Below, one piece after another: positions 45,143 to 54,645 of a DNA stretch of 64,000 nt (position 1 is its first letter; each line of letters opens with the position of its first letter). The notes beneath the pieces were generated by a model. The model worked only from the letters and a program-made list of their open reading frames with translations. It made no database searches and was not told the origin of the DNA. Position numbers and translations under genes: made by a program. The DNA is from Thermasporomyces sp036564245 (GTDB lineage Bacteria > Actinomycetota > Actinomycetes > Propionibacteriales > Actinopolymorphaceae), in assembly GCA_036564245.1 (NCBI GenBank), contig DATCKU010000035.1, positions 62,001 to 126,000 of the forward strand, read 5' to 3'.

Positions 45143-45969
45143 CGACGAGGAGCGAGCCGACGCTGGGGCGCCCCATCGCGGTCCGACCCCGCTCCATGGT
45201 CGCGTTGATCTTCGGGTCGCTGGTCGGCGTGGTCGGCTTCGGGTGGCCGTTTCTCGCCCGACCGGACAGCTCGGTGAGCGGGACGCCGAGCCAGGCACCG
45301 CTGTTCCTCGGGGCACTGCTCCTGGTGGTCGTGGCGGTCGTCCTCGCCGAGCTCTCCGAGCGGGGTTTGGACGCGAAGGCGGTCGCGATGCTGGGCGTGT
45401 TGGCCGCGGCCGGCACCGGGTTGCGCGCGCTGAGCCCGGGAACGGCCGGGTTCGAGCCCACGCTCTTCCTCGTGATCCTGGCGGGCCGGGTCTTCGGGCC
45501 CGGCTTCGGCTTCACCATCGGGGCGGTCCTGCTCTTGGCGAGCGCGCTCGCGACTGGCGGAGTCGGCCCCTGGATGCCGTACCAGATGGTCGGCCTCGCC
45601 TGGACAGGTCTCGCGGCGGGTCTGCTGCCGCGGGCGTCCGGACGGACGGAGCGGCTGCTGCTCGCCGGCTACGCCGCCCTTGCGGGATTCGGGTACGGCG
45701 CCTTGCTGAACCTGTCGTTCTGGCCGTTCTCCACGAGCTTGCCGCCGGAGATGAGCTACGACCCGGACGGAACGGTGGCTACCAACCTCGCGCACTACGC
45801 GACGTTCTACGTGACCACGTCCTTCACATGGGACTGTGTGCGCGCCGTCATCAACGCGACGCTGGTGCTCGTCATCGGGCGACCGGTGCTGGCGACGCTT
45901 CGGCGGGCCGCACGACGTGCCGCGTTCCCTACGACTCGGTCTCTGACCCTGCACTCACCACGCCACTGA
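45139..45969 (+). CDS. ECF transporter substrate-specific component S
   Basis: 276 residues from GTG 45139 overlapping the ATPase stop. About six hydrophobic helices; AGRVFGPGFGFTIGAVLLLA and PYQMVGLAWTGLAAGLLP are typical of the PF12822-type S component. The substrate is inferred as a corrinoid from the riboswitch. The end overlaps the convergent ClpP-like gene by 41 bases. Confidence 0.85.
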   Translation: MTTRSEPTLGRPIAVRPRSMVALIFGSLVGVVGFGWPFLARPDSSVSGTPSQAPLFLGALLLVVVAVVLAELSERGLDAKAVAMLGVLAAAGTGLRALSPGTAGFEPTLFLVILAGRVFGPGFGFTIGAVLLLASALATGGVGPWMPYQMVGLAWTGLAAGLLPRASGRTERLLLAGYAALAGFGYGALLNLSFWPFSTSLPPEMSYDPDGTVATNLAHYATFYVTTSFTWDCVRAVINATLVLVIGRPVLATLRRAARRAAFPTTRSLTLHSPRH

Positions 45970-46540
45970 CCAGGCCGTAGCCCTTTGCCTCGGCCGCCGT
46001 GAGGAATCGACCCTCCCTGAAGTCGGACGCGACCGCCTCCGCCTGTCGCCCCGTGGCGTCAGCGACCAGCTCGACGAGCTGGTGCCACCTCGTGAGGTAT
46101 TCCTTCGCATACGTGTCGATGTCGGACGCTCGCCCCGAGGTCGGCTCGGCCTTCGGCTCGATCAGTGCGAACCTCGCGTGGGGGTAGGCAAGGCGGCTCG
46201 GCGCGGCGGCAAGCGCCCCGATGGCCGCTCCGCTCACCTCGCCTACAGCGATCGCCGTGAGCTCGACGCCCAGCATGTGGATCGTGTCGGCGAGGCTCAG
46301 CACCGCACCAAGCTCGCCAGCTGGGCAGGCGAGGCGGAGTGTGATCGGCTCGGGCGCGAGGGCTTCGAGCGTGAGCAGCTGCGCCGCCGTCCGTGTCGCG
46401 AGCTCGTCGTCGATCACACCCTGCGCAAGCACGACGCGGCGTTCGAACAGACGCTCCTGGATCAGGGTGTGGAAGGTGTGGGGGCGCTCATGACCACCCA
46501 GTCCGGAGGTACGGATGTCACTGGTTCTGTGAGGCCTCAT
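45929..46540 (-). CDS. ClpP-like protein lacking the catalytic serine
   Basis: 203 residues. The ClpP/crotonase-type fold is clear (LACPAGELGAVLSLADTI; YPHARFALIEP, keeping the catalytic-His position). Where ClpP has the serine in GxAASMGA this protein has GEVSGAAIGA; the aligned residue is Gly. It is probably inactive or uses a shifted Ser. It is coupled to the XRE regulator upstream (23-bp overlap), a pairing common in actinobacteria. GAGGAGG precedes ATG 46540. Confidence 0.75.
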   Translation of the reverse strand: MRPHRTSDIRTSGLGGHERPHTFHTLIQERLFERRVVLAQGVIDDELATRTAAQLLTLEALAPEPITLRLACPAGELGAVLSLADTIHMLGVELTAIAVGEVSGAAIGALAAAPSRLAYPHARFALIEPKAEPTSGRASDIDTYAKEYLTRWHQLVELVADATGRQAEAVASDFREGRFLTAAEAKGYGLVSGVVSAGSETES

Positions 46541-46880
46541 GCGTACCTCCTCGACGGGTTGCGTGCGCGTCGTCGGATCGCACTCCCTGCATGCGTACGG
46601 CGGTGCCGGTCGGCGGGCCCGACTCGGCGGCCAATCGCACCTCGATCTGGTGGCCGATCGCCAACGCGTACCGCTCGAGGGTCGACAGCCGCACGTCGGC
46701 GTCACCGGCCTCGAGCCGGGCGACCGCGGACTGTGACGTGCCCATCCGGGCGGCGACCTGGGTCTGCGAGAGCCCTGATCGTTTGCGCAGCTCTACGAGC
46801 TCTGCTGCGAGTCGCCGCCTGCGCAGAGCCATCTCCCGGAAGCCGGGCATCACCGGCAGCGTGTCGCCGCCATCCTCCAT
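46518..46880 (-). CDS. XRE-family HTH regulator
   Basis: 120 residues. The helix-turn-helix is RSGLSQTQVAARMGTSQSAV. The N-terminal 16 residues and the C-terminal tail are disordered. It likely autoregulates itself and the ClpP-like gene through the inverted repeats just upstream. The ATG 46880 may be leaderless (TACCAT box about 10 bases away). Confidence 0.8.
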   Translation of the reverse strand: MEDGGDTLPVMPGFREMALRRRRLAAELVELRKRSGLSQTQVAARMGTSQSAVARLEAGDADVRLSTLERYALAIGHQIEVRLAAESGPPTGTAVRMQGVRSDDAHATRRGGTHEASQNQ

Positions 46881-46909
46881 ACCAAGGATGGTATCTCGAA
46901 AATGAGATA
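46879..46909. promoter_or_regulatory. Operator-like inverted repeats before the XRE gene
   Basis: Two overlapping dyads: ATACC-AAGGAT-GGTAT (46879-46894) and TATCTC-GAAAAT-GAGATA (46892-46909). They overlap the predicted start and -10 area of the XRE gene, as expected for an autorepressor binding site. Confidence 0.5.
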
Positions 46910-46937
46910 GGCCAAGCCTCGAACCCGACGATCACCC

Positions 46938-48053
46938 TCAGCTGGTGGGCGAGGCGTCCACGAAGGGCGGCCGCCGCGTCACGAACGGCTGCCTGCGCCC
47001 ACGGATGTCGACCATGACCTCGGCACCGTCGGGCACGCCGGTCCGCAGCAGGGCCAACCCGATCCCCACTCGCCGTGTCGGCGAGAACGTCCCACTTGTC
47101 ACGTGCCCCAGCCGATCACCGCTGGAGTCGAACACCTCCATGCCGGGCCTGGGGATCCCCCGCCCCGTGGCCTCGAGGCCTCGCAGCCGTCTGGCTGGGC
47201 CAGCCTCGCGCTCGGCGAGCAACACCGCCCGCCCCCAGAAGGCCGGCTTCTGCCAGCCCACCGCCCAACCCAACCGCGCCTGGACTGGCGTGACGTCGAG
47301 CGAGATGTCCTGGCCGTGCAGCGGGTACCCCATCTCGGTGCGCAGCGTGTCCCGAGCGCCGAGACCGCACGGCAGCACGCCGTACGCCGCCCCGGCCTCT
47401 AGCAGCCGATCCCAGACGTCGCCCGCGGCCGCCGCCGGGATCACGAGCTCGTACCCGTGCTCACCCGTGTAGCCGGTCCGGCACACGGTGAGCGTGGTAC
47501 CTCCTGGTCCCTGCTGTGTGGACGGCCAGGCCGCCTCGACGAACGACATGTAGGCATGGCCCGCCGGGAGACCGACCGTGCGCAGCAGCTCGGCGCTATG
47601 CGGACCCTGGACCGCGAGAATGGCGTACTCCTGATGCAGGTTCGCCACCGTCACGCCAGCCGGAGCTTGGGCATCCAGCCGGCGAACCACCTCAGCGCAG
47701 TTGGCCGCGTTCGGCACCAGGAACACCTCGTCCTGCCCGACGAGATAGCAGATCAGGTCGTCGACGATGCCGCCGGTCTCCTCGTCGCAGCACAGGGTGT
47801 ACTGCGCTCGCCCAGGGCCGATCTTGCTCAAGGCGTTGGTCAGCGTGGCGTCGACGTACGCGGCAGCTCCCGGCCCCGCCACGCGCGCCTTGCCCAGATG
47901 ACTGACGTCGAACACACCGACTCGCTCACGCACGGCCTGGTGCTCTTTGACCACACCGCCGCCGGCATACTCGAGCGGCATCTCCCAGCCGCCGAACTCC
48001 GCGAACTTCGCACCCATCGCCTGGTGCCGAGCGTGAAGGGGAGAACGCATCAT
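46938..48053 (-). CDS. gcvT: Aminomethyltransferase, glycine cleavage T-protein
   Basis: 371 residues. FGGWEMPLEY, FDVSHLGKARV, YTGEHGYEL and GARDTLRTEMGYPLHG are GcvT motifs; it transfers the methylene group to tetrahydrofolate. The Rv2211c equivalent in this conserved block, divergent from pepA as in M. tuberculosis. Start ATG 48053. Confidence 0.93.
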   Translation of the reverse strand: MMRSPLHARHQAMGAKFAEFGGWEMPLEYAGGGVVKEHQAVRERVGVFDVSHLGKARVAGPGAAAYVDATLTNALSKIGPGRAQYTLCCDEETGGIVDDLICYLVGQDEVFLVPNAANCAEVVRRLDAQAPAGVTVANLHQEYAILAVQGPHSAELLRTVGLPAGHAYMSFVEAAWPSTQQGPGGTTLTVCRTGYTGEHGYELVIPAAAAGDVWDRLLEAGAAYGVLPCGLGARDTLRTEMGYPLHGQDISLDVTPVQARLGWAVGWQKPAFWGRAVLLAEREAGPARRLRGLEATGRGIPRPGMEVFDSSGDRLGHVTSGTFSPTRRVGIGLALLRTGVPDGAEVMVDIRGRRQPFVTRRPPFVDASPTS

Positions 48054-48211
48054 GACAGCGAACCTACCGTGGTCGTGGCGGCCGGGGCGGTGTCGTCTAG
48101 GCTGCGAGGATCCATGATTCACGGGCCTGCTCCCGAGTCCCTACCGGGGCCGGGACCGATCGCCGCAGGCTGGCGCGTGACGGACACGACTGGACAAGGA
48201 GACGTGCAAAC

Positions 48212-49762
48212 GTGAGCGCCCCCACCACGCCCTCGATCCCCAGTATCGAGCTTCACCGTGCCCCCGCCGCATCGATCGAGGCCGACGCGGTCATCGTCGG
48301 CGTCGTGAAGCGGGACGACGAGTTGGCACTGCTCGGTGGAGCGGCCACAGTCGACTCCGCGCTGAGCGGTGGGCTCCTCACGACGCTCAAGGCGCTCGGC
48401 TTCAAGGCCAAGGCCGACGAGGTCAGCCTGCTGCCGACCGGGGGTTCGATGACCGCGCCGGTCGTCGCTGCAGTTGGTGTGGGCAAGGAGGAGCCGGACA
48501 ACGAGGCCCTCCGCCGGGCGGCAGGATCAGCGGTACGCCAGCTCGCCGGGAAGGCGGAACGCGTCGCGATCGCCATGAGTCCGGCCACCACCTCGACCGA
48601 GGCAGCGCACGACATCGCGGCAGAGGTTGGCGCACTCGCCGAAGGTGCACTGCTCGGCGCCTATACGTACGACCGTTACCGGTCGGGGAGCGACGACCGT
48701 CCGAAACCGGTCTCGGCGATCACGATCCTCACCGAGGCCGCCGACCAGGAGCCTGTCAACGCGGGCTTGCGGAGAGCCCAGACCGTCGCTCGCGCCGTGT
48801 ACCGAGCCCGTGACTGGGTCAACACGGCACCTGCCGACCTGTACCCCGGGTCGTTCGCCGACGCGGCACAGGAAGCGGCCGCCAGCGCCGGAGTCACCGT
48901 CGAGGTGCTCGACGAACAAGCGTTGGCCGACCGCGGATACGGCGGGATCCTCGGTGTCGGCCAGGGCTCGAGCCGACCGCCGCGGCTGGTGCGCCTGCAC
49001 TACCGTCCCGACAACCCGAAACGGCGCATCGCCTTCGTGGGCAAGGGAATCACCTTCGACACCGGCGGGATATCGCTCAAGCCCCACAACAGCATGGTGA
49101 CCATGAAGTGCGACATGGCGGGCGCCGCCAGCGTCATCGCGGCGACGATCGCCATCGCCGAGTTGGGGCTGCCGGTCGAGATCATCGGGTACGCCGCGAT
49201 GGCGGAGAACATGCCCTCCGGTACGGCGCAACGGCCGTCGGACGTGCTCACCATCTACGGCGGCAAGACCGTGGAGGTCCTCAACACCGACGCCGAAGGC
49301 CGGCTGGTCATGGCGGATGCCATCGTGCGTGCCGGCGAGGACGAGCCCGACCTGATCGTCGACGTCGCGACCCTGACCGGCGCCTGCATGGTCGCCCTGG
49401 GGCTACGCACCTTCGGCATCATGTCGAGCGACGACGAGCTGTCCCGGCAGATCGGCGAGGTGGCAGCCCGGGTCGGAGAGGACGGGTGGCCGTTGCCCAT
49501 CCCCGAGGGCATGCGCGAGGGTCTCGAGTCCAAGGTCGCCGATCTCGCCAACATCTCGGGCGATCGTTACGGCGGTGCGCTCGTCGCCGCGGCCTTCCTC
49601 CGCGAGTTCGTGCCGGACGGCGTGCGGTGGGCACATCTGGACATCGCAGGCCCGGCCTTCAACGAGAAGGGCCCACGCGGCTACACGCCCGCGGGCGGCA
49701 CCGGCTGTGGCGTACGGACGCTCGTCGGCCTCGCAGAGACGGCGGCAGCCGGCGACCTGTAG
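48212..49762 (+). CDS. pepA: Leucyl aminopeptidase (M17)
   Basis: 516 residues from GTG 48212, AAGGAG upstream. GKGITFDTGGISLKP and NTDAEGRLVMAD carry the two-metal site and the catalytic Arg/Lys. It removes N-terminal residues from peptides in the cytosol. Equivalent of Rv2213 (pepB). Confidence 0.95.
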   Translation: MSAPTTPSIPSIELHRAPAASIEADAVIVGVVKRDDELALLGGAATVDSALSGGLLTTLKALGFKAKADEVSLLPTGGSMTAPVVAAVGVGKEEPDNEALRRAAGSAVRQLAGKAERVAIAMSPATTSTEAAHDIAAEVGALAEGALLGAYTYDRYRSGSDDRPKPVSAITILTEAADQEPVNAGLRRAQTVARAVYRARDWVNTAPADLYPGSFADAAQEAAASAGVTVEVLDEQALADRGYGGILGVGQGSSRPPRLVRLHYRPDNPKRRIAFVGKGITFDTGGISLKPHNSMVTMKCDMAGAASVIAATIAIAELGLPVEIIGYAAMAENMPSGTAQRPSDVLTIYGGKTVEVLNTDAEGRLVMADAIVRAGEDEPDLIVDVATLTGACMVALGLRTFGIMSSDDELSRQIGEVAARVGEDGWPLPIPEGMREGLESKVADLANISGDRYGGALVAAAFLREFVPDGVRWAHLDIAGPAFNEKGPRGYTPAGGTGCGVRTLVGLAETAAAGDL

Positions 49763-49897
49763 GCAGATGTCGCCCAGTGGCGGCCTCGACACGAGCGACG
49801 CCGCCCCTTCGTGCCCTCAGGGCCTGTGTGCCGGCCTGACGGACACAGCACGCCACGAGGCACGGGCTCGCCCAGTGAAGCCCGGCTCGCCGTCAGG

Positions 49898-51665
49898 TCA
49901 GCGGTAGGCGCTCGCCTGGAGGTCGTACAGCTCGGCGTACAAGCCGCCGTGGCGCAGGAGCTCGTCGTGGCTACCACGTTCGCGGATCCGGCCTTTCGAG
50001 GACGAGAATCAGGTCCGCCATGCGGACGGTGGAGAATCGATGCGAGACCAGCAACGTGACCCCTGCGGCCTCACGAGCGTCACGTGCGGCTTCGGCGAAC
50101 CGCTCGAACAGCGCGTGCTCGGCCTCAGCGTCAAGTGCAGCGGTCGGTTCGTCGAGCACGAGCAGCAGAGGCTGCGTCCGCATTCGGGCCCGAGCGAGGG
50201 CGAGTCGCTGCCACTGCCCACCTGACAGGTCGACCCCGCCAGGCCGTGTCGAGCCGAGCTGGGTGTCCCAGCCGTTCGGCAGACCCGCTACCACCTCGGC
50301 AGCACCGGAGCGCCCCGCCGCCGAGCCGATCGCCACCTCGTCCAGGCGGCTGAGGTCACCGAGCCCGATCGCTTCCCGGGCGCGAAACTCCGGCCGACAG
50401 TAGTCCTGGAAGGCCCCACTCGAGCGTTGACGCCATTCGTCGACGCCCAGGTCCTCAAGTGGCACACCGTCGACCAGAATGCGGCCCGACGTGGGTTCGT
50501 AGAACCGCAAGAGGAGCTTGACGAGCGAGGCCTTGCCGGCGCCGTTCTCGCCGACCAATGCGACCACCGCGCCGGCCGGCAGCTCGCAGGTGATGTCCTC
50601 GAGCACCGGCCGATCGGTCCCTGGATAACGGAAGGACACCCGGTCGAGCACGATCGAGCGGGTGACCCGGCGTGGGCACGGTCTCCCTCTCTCGCGTACC
50701 GGTTGGCCTTGTCGTACCTCTGCAGCCAATCCAGGCGGCTGGCGACGACCGAGACGTCAGCGACGAAGCGCGCGCCCCGCTGACCAACCCGGCAAGGAAG
50801 CCCTGGACTTGACCGGCGAGCACCACGGTCAGGGCGACGTCGCCAGGTGTCAACTCTCCGCGCACCGCACGGGTGAACACGATCCCGACGGCGCCGAGAT
50901 AGCCGACCGCGAAGACGAGGTTGCCCAGGAGACGCAGCAGCTGGGCGCGGTCCCCTGCCGTGGTTCGGATGCGATCGACCGACCTCGCAAGCTCAGCCCG
51001 CCGTCGTACGAGGTCCGGCCCGTATCCGAACAACCGGGCCTCGCGTCCCACCGACACGTCCGATGCCAGCCCGACTAGTCGGTGCAGGACTCGCTCCTGC
51101 TCAGCCGTAGCCTCCTGCGCCCGGCGGTTGATGCGATTCGCGAGTTCGAGCAGACGAACGACGGCAGTGCGAACACCGTCAGCGCGAGAAGCCACGGCGT
51201 CCGGGCAGCGAGCAGCCCACCGACCACGACCACCTGCACCACTTGGGCCACGAGCTGCACGATGGCGTTGCGCCCTGCGCCCACAGCACTGGCCTGTTGC
51301 CTCAGCAGCTGGACCTCATCGAGGTACTCGGGTCGCTCGTAGTGCTCGATCCCCGGCAACCGCGTGACCATCTCCGCGATCCTGCGGTCCACGAGCGCAT
51401 CGATCTTCAGGCTGAGGGCGTGGATCACGTAGATGCTCACCAGCATCGAGCCGACATAGAGGACGACGGCCGCCGCCGCCAGCACGCCGGCCACCACGAT
51501 CTGGTGATCGGCGCCGGTGCTCGCATCGCGAAGCGCCTTGGTCGCGAGCGCTCCCATGGTGAGGCTGAGGAAGTTCGCCGGGACGGAAAGGCAGAGCAGC
51601 AGAGCACCCCACCGGTCGGCCTGGAACGCGATGCCGATCAGGACGCCGAGGGTGCGCAGCGACAT
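49898..51665 (-). pseudogene. Frameshifted ABC exporter gene
   Basis: The membrane part begins at ATG 51665 (MSLRTLGVLIGIAFQADRWG), shifts frame near 51150, again between about 50720 and 50780, and again near 49990. The ATPase part is readable: Walker A GENGAGKASL (Ala after Lys is unusual), signature LSGGQWQRLALARA, Walker B LLLVLDEPTAALD. The normal end, GLYAELYDLQASAYR, is in a different frame and stops at 49898. At least three frameshifts make it non-functional unless they are sequencing errors. Confidence 0.75.
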
Positions 51666-51667
51666 CC

Positions 51668-52050
51668 GCTTCCTTCGGCTCGGCAAGGGCACGTGCCCGT
51701 CGGGCCGACCGCCCGGCGCCTTGGACTTCTTCGAGCGCCGGCTCGTACGACGCTCTCTACGTCGAGGTGGTGGTTCAGCCGTTGCCCCAACCGCCAGGCC
51801 AGACTGGGTGCCAGCGAGTCCAGGCACTCCTGGGCGAGGAAACAGGCGGCGACGAGGACACCGCTCACGACCCAGGCGTCCTGCTCTCCCCTGATCGCTG
51901 CGGGCAGCCCGCCGACGAACCCGCCGACGGCGAGCATGAACCCAACCACACGAGCGGCCGGACGAGCGTCACGAATCCAACGGCTGCCGTGAGTGGCAGG
52001 CTGAGCCGCGGCAGCAACCGGATCGTCGCAAGCAGGACTCGACCGCTCAT
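51668..52050 (-). pseudogene. Remnant of a second ABC exporter gene
   Basis: Starts at ATG 52050 with MSGRVLLATIRLLPRLSL, then shifts frame near 51950 into VVGFMLAVGGFVGGLPAAI, and ends soon after at the start of the next exporter. Only the first helices of a membrane domain remain (about 120 codons). It and the downstream pseudogene were probably a heterodimeric exporter pair. Confidence 0.6.
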
Positions 52051-52103
52051 GACTCCTCCGTCGTGCCGGGCGTCGCGTCTTCGTCGTGAGGCGGATCGGT
52101 CGG

Positions 52104-52700
52104 CTAGTCGATGACACCCTTGGGCAGCGGGAACCCGTGGATGAAGATCGCGAAGGTCTCCCGGCCCTCCGTGTCGCCGGCCTCCAAGCGGGCGGCGATC
52201 TTGTCCCGCCAGCGGAAGCACAGCTCGAGGTACTCGCGGTCGAACTCAGCCGCCTCGTCAGGCGTGAGCCGGAGGTACCAGTCGTGGGCGAACGGGCCCT
52301 TGTCCCACCGCGGCGCGCCTTCCAGCTTCCCTTCGAAGTAGGCACGCGCCATCTCCTGGGTGGCGCCCCTCCCCTTCTGTAGATGCCTCTCGACCGCGGC
52401 TCGCCCCTCAGGCGTCGTCACCAGGTCGCTGTAGTCGAGGCCGTCGGGGTACGCGAGCCGCCAGCACCGCTCCCGGCCGTCCCGGGCGTGTTCAGGAGCT
52501 TCCTCCAAGAACCCGTAGCGCGCCAGAAACCGCAGGTGAAAGCTCACGCTGTTGACCGGCCGCCCGACCGCGGGCGCCAGGTCGCTCGCGGTGCCGTACC
52601 CACGGGCCAGAAGCTCGGTGATGAGCCGGAGCCGGACCGGATGTGCCAGAGCGCGCAACTCCTGGGCGTCGGTCAGGCGCTTGGCTCGCAGCTGCTCCAT
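52104..52700 (-). CDS. ArsR-type winged-helix regulator with C-terminal extension
   Basis: 198 residues. LAHPVRLRLITELLARGYGTASDLAPAVGR holds the winged helix; a long C-terminal part (FDREYLELCFRWRDK) is typical of HTH_20-type regulators next to exporters. It likely controlled the decayed ABC genes downstream. Start ATG 52700. Confidence 0.8.
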   Translation of the reverse strand: MEQLRAKRLTDAQELRALAHPVRLRLITELLARGYGTASDLAPAVGRPVNSVSFHLRFLARYGFLEEAPEHARDGRERCWRLAYPDGLDYSDLVTTPEGRAAVERHLQKGRGATQEMARAYFEGKLEGAPRWDKGPFAHDWYLRLTPDEAAEFDREYLELCFRWRDKIAARLEAGDTEGRETFAIFIHGFPLPKGVID

Positions 52701-52728
52701 GCAGCTCAGGCTGATTATGCACGACTTA

Positions 52729-52745
52729 TTGCGCAACACTTGTTG
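52729..52745. promoter_or_regulatory. Operator-like palindromes before the ArsR-type gene
   Basis: TTGCGCAA (52729-52736) and CAACA-CT-TGTTG (52734-52745) overlap, 28-45 bases upstream of the ATG. A plausible autoregulatory site. Confidence 0.4.
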
Positions 52746-52908
52746 CATATATGTCCGATCATGGCCACACGATGATCAGCGTGGTGGCCGATCAGGACGG
52801 TCGTGCCGGACACCCGACCATGACCGCCGTGGGGTCATGCCTTCCCTTCTCCCTCGCACTGCCCCCTGGGCGGCAACCCCCATACCTCCACGGAAGAACG
52901 GATCGTGA

Positions 52909-53313
52909 TCACTCGACGACTGGAGTGGTACCCGTGGTTTCGTCGGTGGCGCCGGACATCCGGCGTTTGCGAGCCGCGCTCTGACGGCGGTTCCATTCGC
53001 GCATCCGCTTCGGATAGCCGACCACCTGGGCGTCGTAGCTGGGGACGCCCAGCCGGTTGGCGAACTCGTGGGCCCGTGCGGCGTCGGGTACCCGTCGTCG
53101 GGTCCACTCCCCGTCAGCTGCGACAAGGAGCAGCGTCGTCTCGGTGACGGCGGTCCTCGGTTCCACGAAGCCCTCGACGCCACGCCTGGTGCGTACGAAG
53201 TTCTCCAGGTGGGCCATGTCCTCCCGCGACCAGCCATCGCGCCTGGTCACCGAGTCGGCGTGACGGCGACCTCGTGGGTGACCCCTCGAGCGGCGCCGGA
53301 ACCACCGCAGCAT
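52909..53313 (-). CDS. Conserved actinobacterial protein, function unknown
   Basis: 134 residues, Arg-rich at both ends; the core DMAHLENFVRTRRGVEGFVE and TTLLLVAADGEWTRRRV is typical of a family found near the dlaT locus in actinobacteria. No catalytic motif is seen. ATG 53313. Confidence 0.7.
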   Translation of the reverse strand: MLRWFRRRSRGHPRGRRHADSVTRRDGWSREDMAHLENFVRTRRGVEGFVEPRTAVTETTLLLVAADGEWTRRRVPDAARAHEFANRLGVPSYDAQVVGYPKRMREWNRRQSAARKRRMSGATDETTGTTPVVE

Positions 53314-53407
53314 GCCGAACCTCCTCGCGATGCGGCTACGCGGAACCTCTCAAGTGTCGCCGATGGTTCCAGGCGTGCGAAGCGTCCGATCGCAGGCATG
53401 GAGTGCC

Positions 53408-53437
53408 TTCAACCTCTGACGACATATCGTGTAATGT
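53408..53437 (+). promoter_or_regulatory. Putative promoter of the ABC importer operon
   Basis: TTCAAC (53408-53413), 18-base spacer, TAATGT (53432-53437), about 46 bases before GTG 53484. An upstream dyad GGAACC/GGTTCC (from 53342) could be an operator. Confidence 0.35.
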
Positions 53438-53483
53438 CCCGCCATCATCATCCAGGTGAGCAAGGACGACGAAGGGGTCAGTC

Positions 53484-54623
53484 GTGCGCACGCTCAAGAA
53501 GGTTCTGCTCGCCGGTACGGCCTTGACGGTCGCTCTCGCCGCCGGCGGCTGTGGGGAGAACCCGTCGGCTGGTTCGTCCAGCGAGGGCAAGACGGTCCGC
53601 CTCTACATCGGAGGGGACGTCAACGTCCGAGGGCTGTGGGAGAAAAACCTGATACCGGCCTTCCGGAAGGCGTACCCCGGCTACGACGTCCGTGTGACGT
53701 TCTCCGAACACGGCGTCAACGACACGACAACGCTTGCGAAGCTCGGCGCCGCGGTGAAAGCGGACCAGGACGCCGGCTTCGACCTCGCTGACAGCAATCT
53801 CGTCCGCCAGGCGGCGACCTCGGGTCTGCTCGCCAAGGTCGACACGACGAGCATCCCCAACCTCGCCAACGTCGACGAGAGCGCGCTCGAGCCCGTCGAC
53901 CACGCAGCGGTTCCGTACCGCGGGTCGTCGGTCGTCCTCGCCTACGACTCCTCCAAGGTGAAGGAGCCGCCCGAGACGCTCGACGACCTGCTGGCCTGGA
54001 TCAAGGCGAACCCCGGCAAGTTCACCTACAACTCCCCCAGCACCGGAGGTTCCGGCCAGTCGTTCGTGACGACGGTCCTCGACAAGTTCATCTCCGAGGA
54101 GGACCGGCAGAAGATGGTCGAGGGGTACGTACCCGAGCTCGAGCCGCTGTGGGACGAGGGCTTCGCCGTCCTCAAGGACCTGCACCCCGCGATCTACCAG
54201 AAGGTCTACCCCAACGGGAACCAGGACGTCCTCAACCTCCTGGGCAAGGGGGAGATCTGGATGGCGCCGGTCTGGTCCGACATGGCGCTCGCCAGCATGG
54301 AGACTGGCCTGCTCGGACCGGAGATCAAGCTCACCCAGATCAGCAACCCATCGTTCACGGGCGGCGCCGCCTACCTCGGCATGCCGAAGAACGCTCGCAA
54401 CAAGGAAGCGGCACTCAAGCTGCTGAACTGGGTGCTCGAGCCGGAACAGCAACAGACGATCGTCGACGTCCTGGCTGGCTATCCCGCCATCAACTTGGAC
54501 GAGATGCCGGCCGACGTGAAGGAGAAGTTCGCAGGTCTTGAGACCCAGAACCTCCGCCTCACCTACTCGCAGAAGATGATCAGCGACCTCAACAACCTCT
54601 GGCAGCAGAAGGTGCCGGGCTGA
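53484..54623 (+). CDS. Extracellular solute-binding lipoprotein (importer family 1-like)
   Basis: 379 residues from GTG 53484. Signal peptide with lipobox AAGGC, then a periplasmic-binding-protein II fold resembling polyamine/iron/phosphonate-binding proteins (NPSFTGGAAYLGMPKNA). Its ligand is not shown. It heads a four-gene importer with GAGCAAGGACG upstream. Confidence 0.85.
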   Translation: MRTLKKVLLAGTALTVALAAGGCGENPSAGSSSEGKTVRLYIGGDVNVRGLWEKNLIPAFRKAYPGYDVRVTFSEHGVNDTTTLAKLGAAVKADQDAGFDLADSNLVRQAATSGLLAKVDTTSIPNLANVDESALEPVDHAAVPYRGSSVVLAYDSSKVKEPPETLDDLLAWIKANPGKFTYNSPSTGGSGQSFVTTVLDKFISEEDRQKMVEGYVPELEPLWDEGFAVLKDLHPAIYQKVYPNGNQDVLNLLGKGEIWMAPVWSDMALASMETGLLGPEIKLTQISNPSFTGGAAYLGMPKNARNKEAALKLLNWVLEPEQQQTIVDVLAGYPAINLDEMPADVKEKFAGLETQNLRLTYSQKMISDLNNLWQQKVPG

Positions 54624-54645
54624 GCCGGCCGGGGAAAGCGCGAGG

